NCBI GenBank assembly: GCA_012511245.1
Contig: JAAZGM010000280.1
Span: forward strand, 1-5,732
Origin: Methanomicrobiales archaeon
Lineage (GTDB): Archaea; Halobacteriota; Methanomicrobia; Methanomicrobiales; Methanoculleaceae
Direction: 5' to 3'
Length of the DNA stretch: 5,732 nt
Shown here: positions 5,284 through 5,732 of the stretch, in pieces
Position numbering within the stretch: position 1 is the stretch's first letter
Layout: each line of letters starts with the position of its first letter
The notes under the pieces: generated by a model
Told to the model about the DNA's origin: nothing
Databases searched by the model: none
What the model saw: only the letters and a program-made list of their open reading frames with translations
Program-made: the position numbers and the translations under genes

Positions 5284-5299
5284 GAAAAATGAGTAAAAA
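5284..5299 (-). promoter_or_regulatory. AT-rich promoter region of the winged-helix gene
   Basis: On the minus strand, two T-runs (TTTTTACTC, then ATTTTTCC) lie 41-56 bases upstream of ATG 5243, giving a predicted start near 5268. It is not a textbook TATA box, but it is the only AT-rich stretch in this 135-bp divergent gap on the side of this gene. Confidence 0.3.
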
Positions 5300-5312
5300 C
5301 CGGTTGAACCGG
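5300..5312. promoter_or_regulatory. Palindrome between divergent promoters
   Basis: CCGGTTGAACCGG is a perfect 6-bp inverted repeat with a single central base. It abuts the AT-rich promoter region of the winged-helix gene and lies about 40 bp upstream of the vapB TATA candidate, so one regulator could act on both genes. A palindrome this short is expected about once by chance in a window of this size, so the case rests on position. Confidence 0.3.
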
Positions 5313-5352
5313 AGTACACTTCAAGATGGTGAGCAGGGAACCATGACGCTCA

Positions 5353-5369
5353 TATACCTGAGATGTATA
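5353..5369 (+). promoter_or_regulatory. vapB TATA candidate overlapped by an inverted repeat
   Basis: CATATAC at 5351-5357 resembles a TATA box about 25 bp before ATG 5379, which would make the vapBC mRNA leaderless; no ribosome binding site precedes that ATG. TATAC (5353-5357) and GTATA (5365-5369), 7 bases apart, form a small inverted repeat over it, a plausible site for the ribbon-helix-helix antitoxin VapB. Confidence 0.35.
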
Positions 5370-5378
5370 CGCACTATT

Positions 5379-5606
5379 ATGTCTACAACTTCTGTTTACA
5401 GTATCCGCATCGATTCCCGGATCAAAAAGATGATCGATGATCTGGACGACCCCGCATGGCAGGATGAGGTTCGCACCTTCATCGAGCAGTCGGTGCGAAG
5501 GAGGCGCAAGGCGCAGCTCCTGGCACGGGCACGGGAAGTCCATCGGACCCTGGACGAAGGACCTTCTGCCGCCGACCTGATCCGGGAGGACCGCGATGCC
5601 CGATAA
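5379..5606 (+). CDS. vapB: VapB-type ribbon-helix-helix antitoxin
   Basis: A 75-residue antitoxin. The N-terminus SVYSIRIDSRIKKMIDDLDD (about residues 5-24) is a ribbon-helix-helix DNA-binding region, with a beta strand of alternating residues followed by helix A. Helix B follows at about 25-45 (WQDEVRTFIEQSVRRRRKAQ). The tail GPSAADLIREDRDAR is the archaeal VapB toxin-binding end. It would neutralise the VapC encoded next and repress its own promoter. The vapC ATG overlaps its last 11 bases, the usual coupled arrangement. I chose ATG 5379 because the RHH strand starts just after it. ATG 5343 is in frame, has GGTGA 12 bases upstream, and would add 12 residues. Confidence 0.88.
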   Translation: MSTTSVYSIRIDSRIKKMIDDLDDPAWQDEVRTFIEQSVRRRRKAQLLARAREVHRTLDEGPSAADLIREDRDAR

Positions 5607-5732
5607 CATCGTGCTGGACTCGTGCATCATCGCAGCGGTCTTCTTCCCGGAGGGGATCACGGAGAGGGCAATCGAGATCGTGGAGAGCCATGATTGCATC
5701 ACGGTCGATCTCGCATACGTCGAGGTTGCAAA
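5596..5732 (+). CDS. vapC: VapC-type PIN-domain toxin, cut by the window end
   Basis: The first 45 residues of a PIN-domain ribonuclease toxin. Seen: IVLDSCIIAAVFFPE with the first catalytic Asp at residue 8, helix ITERAIEIVESH (21-32), and VDLAYVEVA carrying the second acidic residue (E43). About two thirds of the protein, including the last two catalytic Asp residues, lies beyond the window. ATG 5596 is preceded by GGGAGGA (5584-5590) and overlaps vapB by 11 bp, implying coupled translation. PIN toxins cut tRNA or rRNA, which is family knowledge. No defect is visible in the part present, unlike the toxins at 1600-2039 and 4111-4335. Confidence 0.88.
   Translation, partial: MPDNIVLDSCIIAAVFFPEGITERAIEIVESHDCITVDLAYVEVA

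Noticed and set aside
5244..5702. The long upstream minus-strand extension of the 4677-5243 gene frame
   Set aside because: It runs antisense to vapB and vapC, has no domain sense, and the ATG at 5243 with AGGA ahead is the natural start.

Overview
The window reads as GC-rich archaeal DNA, most likely from a methanogen of the Methanomicrobiales (Methanoculleus-like). Evidence: a TATA-binding-protein homologue, a DUF365 protein (a family I know from methanogens and relatives), TATA-like boxes about 25 bp ahead of several genes, and GGTG/GAGG-type ribosome binding sites. The genus is an inference. I see no rRNA, tRNA, CRISPR array, transposase or integrase.

Layout. (1) 16-1422, plus strand: three tightly packed genes. 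They encode an EVE-domain protein, a DUF365 protein whose strand pattern resembles the EVE protein, and a divergent TATA-binding-protein (TBP) paralogue. This is the most unusual part of the window: two probable PUA-like (modified-base or RNA-binding) proteins next to a general-transcription-factor paralogue with an altered DNA-binding face. (2) 1600-2247, minus strand: an antitoxin and PIN-toxin pair whose toxin frame is broken by one missing base. (3) 2507-3794, plus strand: a lipoprotein with an Excalibur-type calcium-binding tail, then a double zinc-ribbon protein 13 nt downstream. (4) 3795-4110: no supported gene. (5) 4111-4607, minus strand: a hicB-hicA module with a clear inverted-repeat operator candidate. 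The only well-placed hicA start codon is ACG rather than ATG. (6) 4677-5243, minus strand: a predicted winged-helix/zinc-ribbon protein of unknown role, divergent from (7) 5379-5732, plus strand: a vapB-vapC module whose toxin runs off the window end.

How it fits together. About 4.1 kb (1600-5732) holds three type II toxin-antitoxin modules of different families. In each, the antitoxin comes first and overlaps the toxin. All three antitoxins look intact, while two of the three toxins carry lesions (a frameshift; a lost or non-standard start). This looks like an accessory region where toxins are decaying and antitoxins are kept, although single-base sequencing errors could mimic either lesion. 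The three-gene EVE/DUF365/TBP set is the best candidate for an undescribed functional unit. Its function is not shown by the sequence; I only propose modified-nucleic-acid sensing tied to altered promoter recognition.
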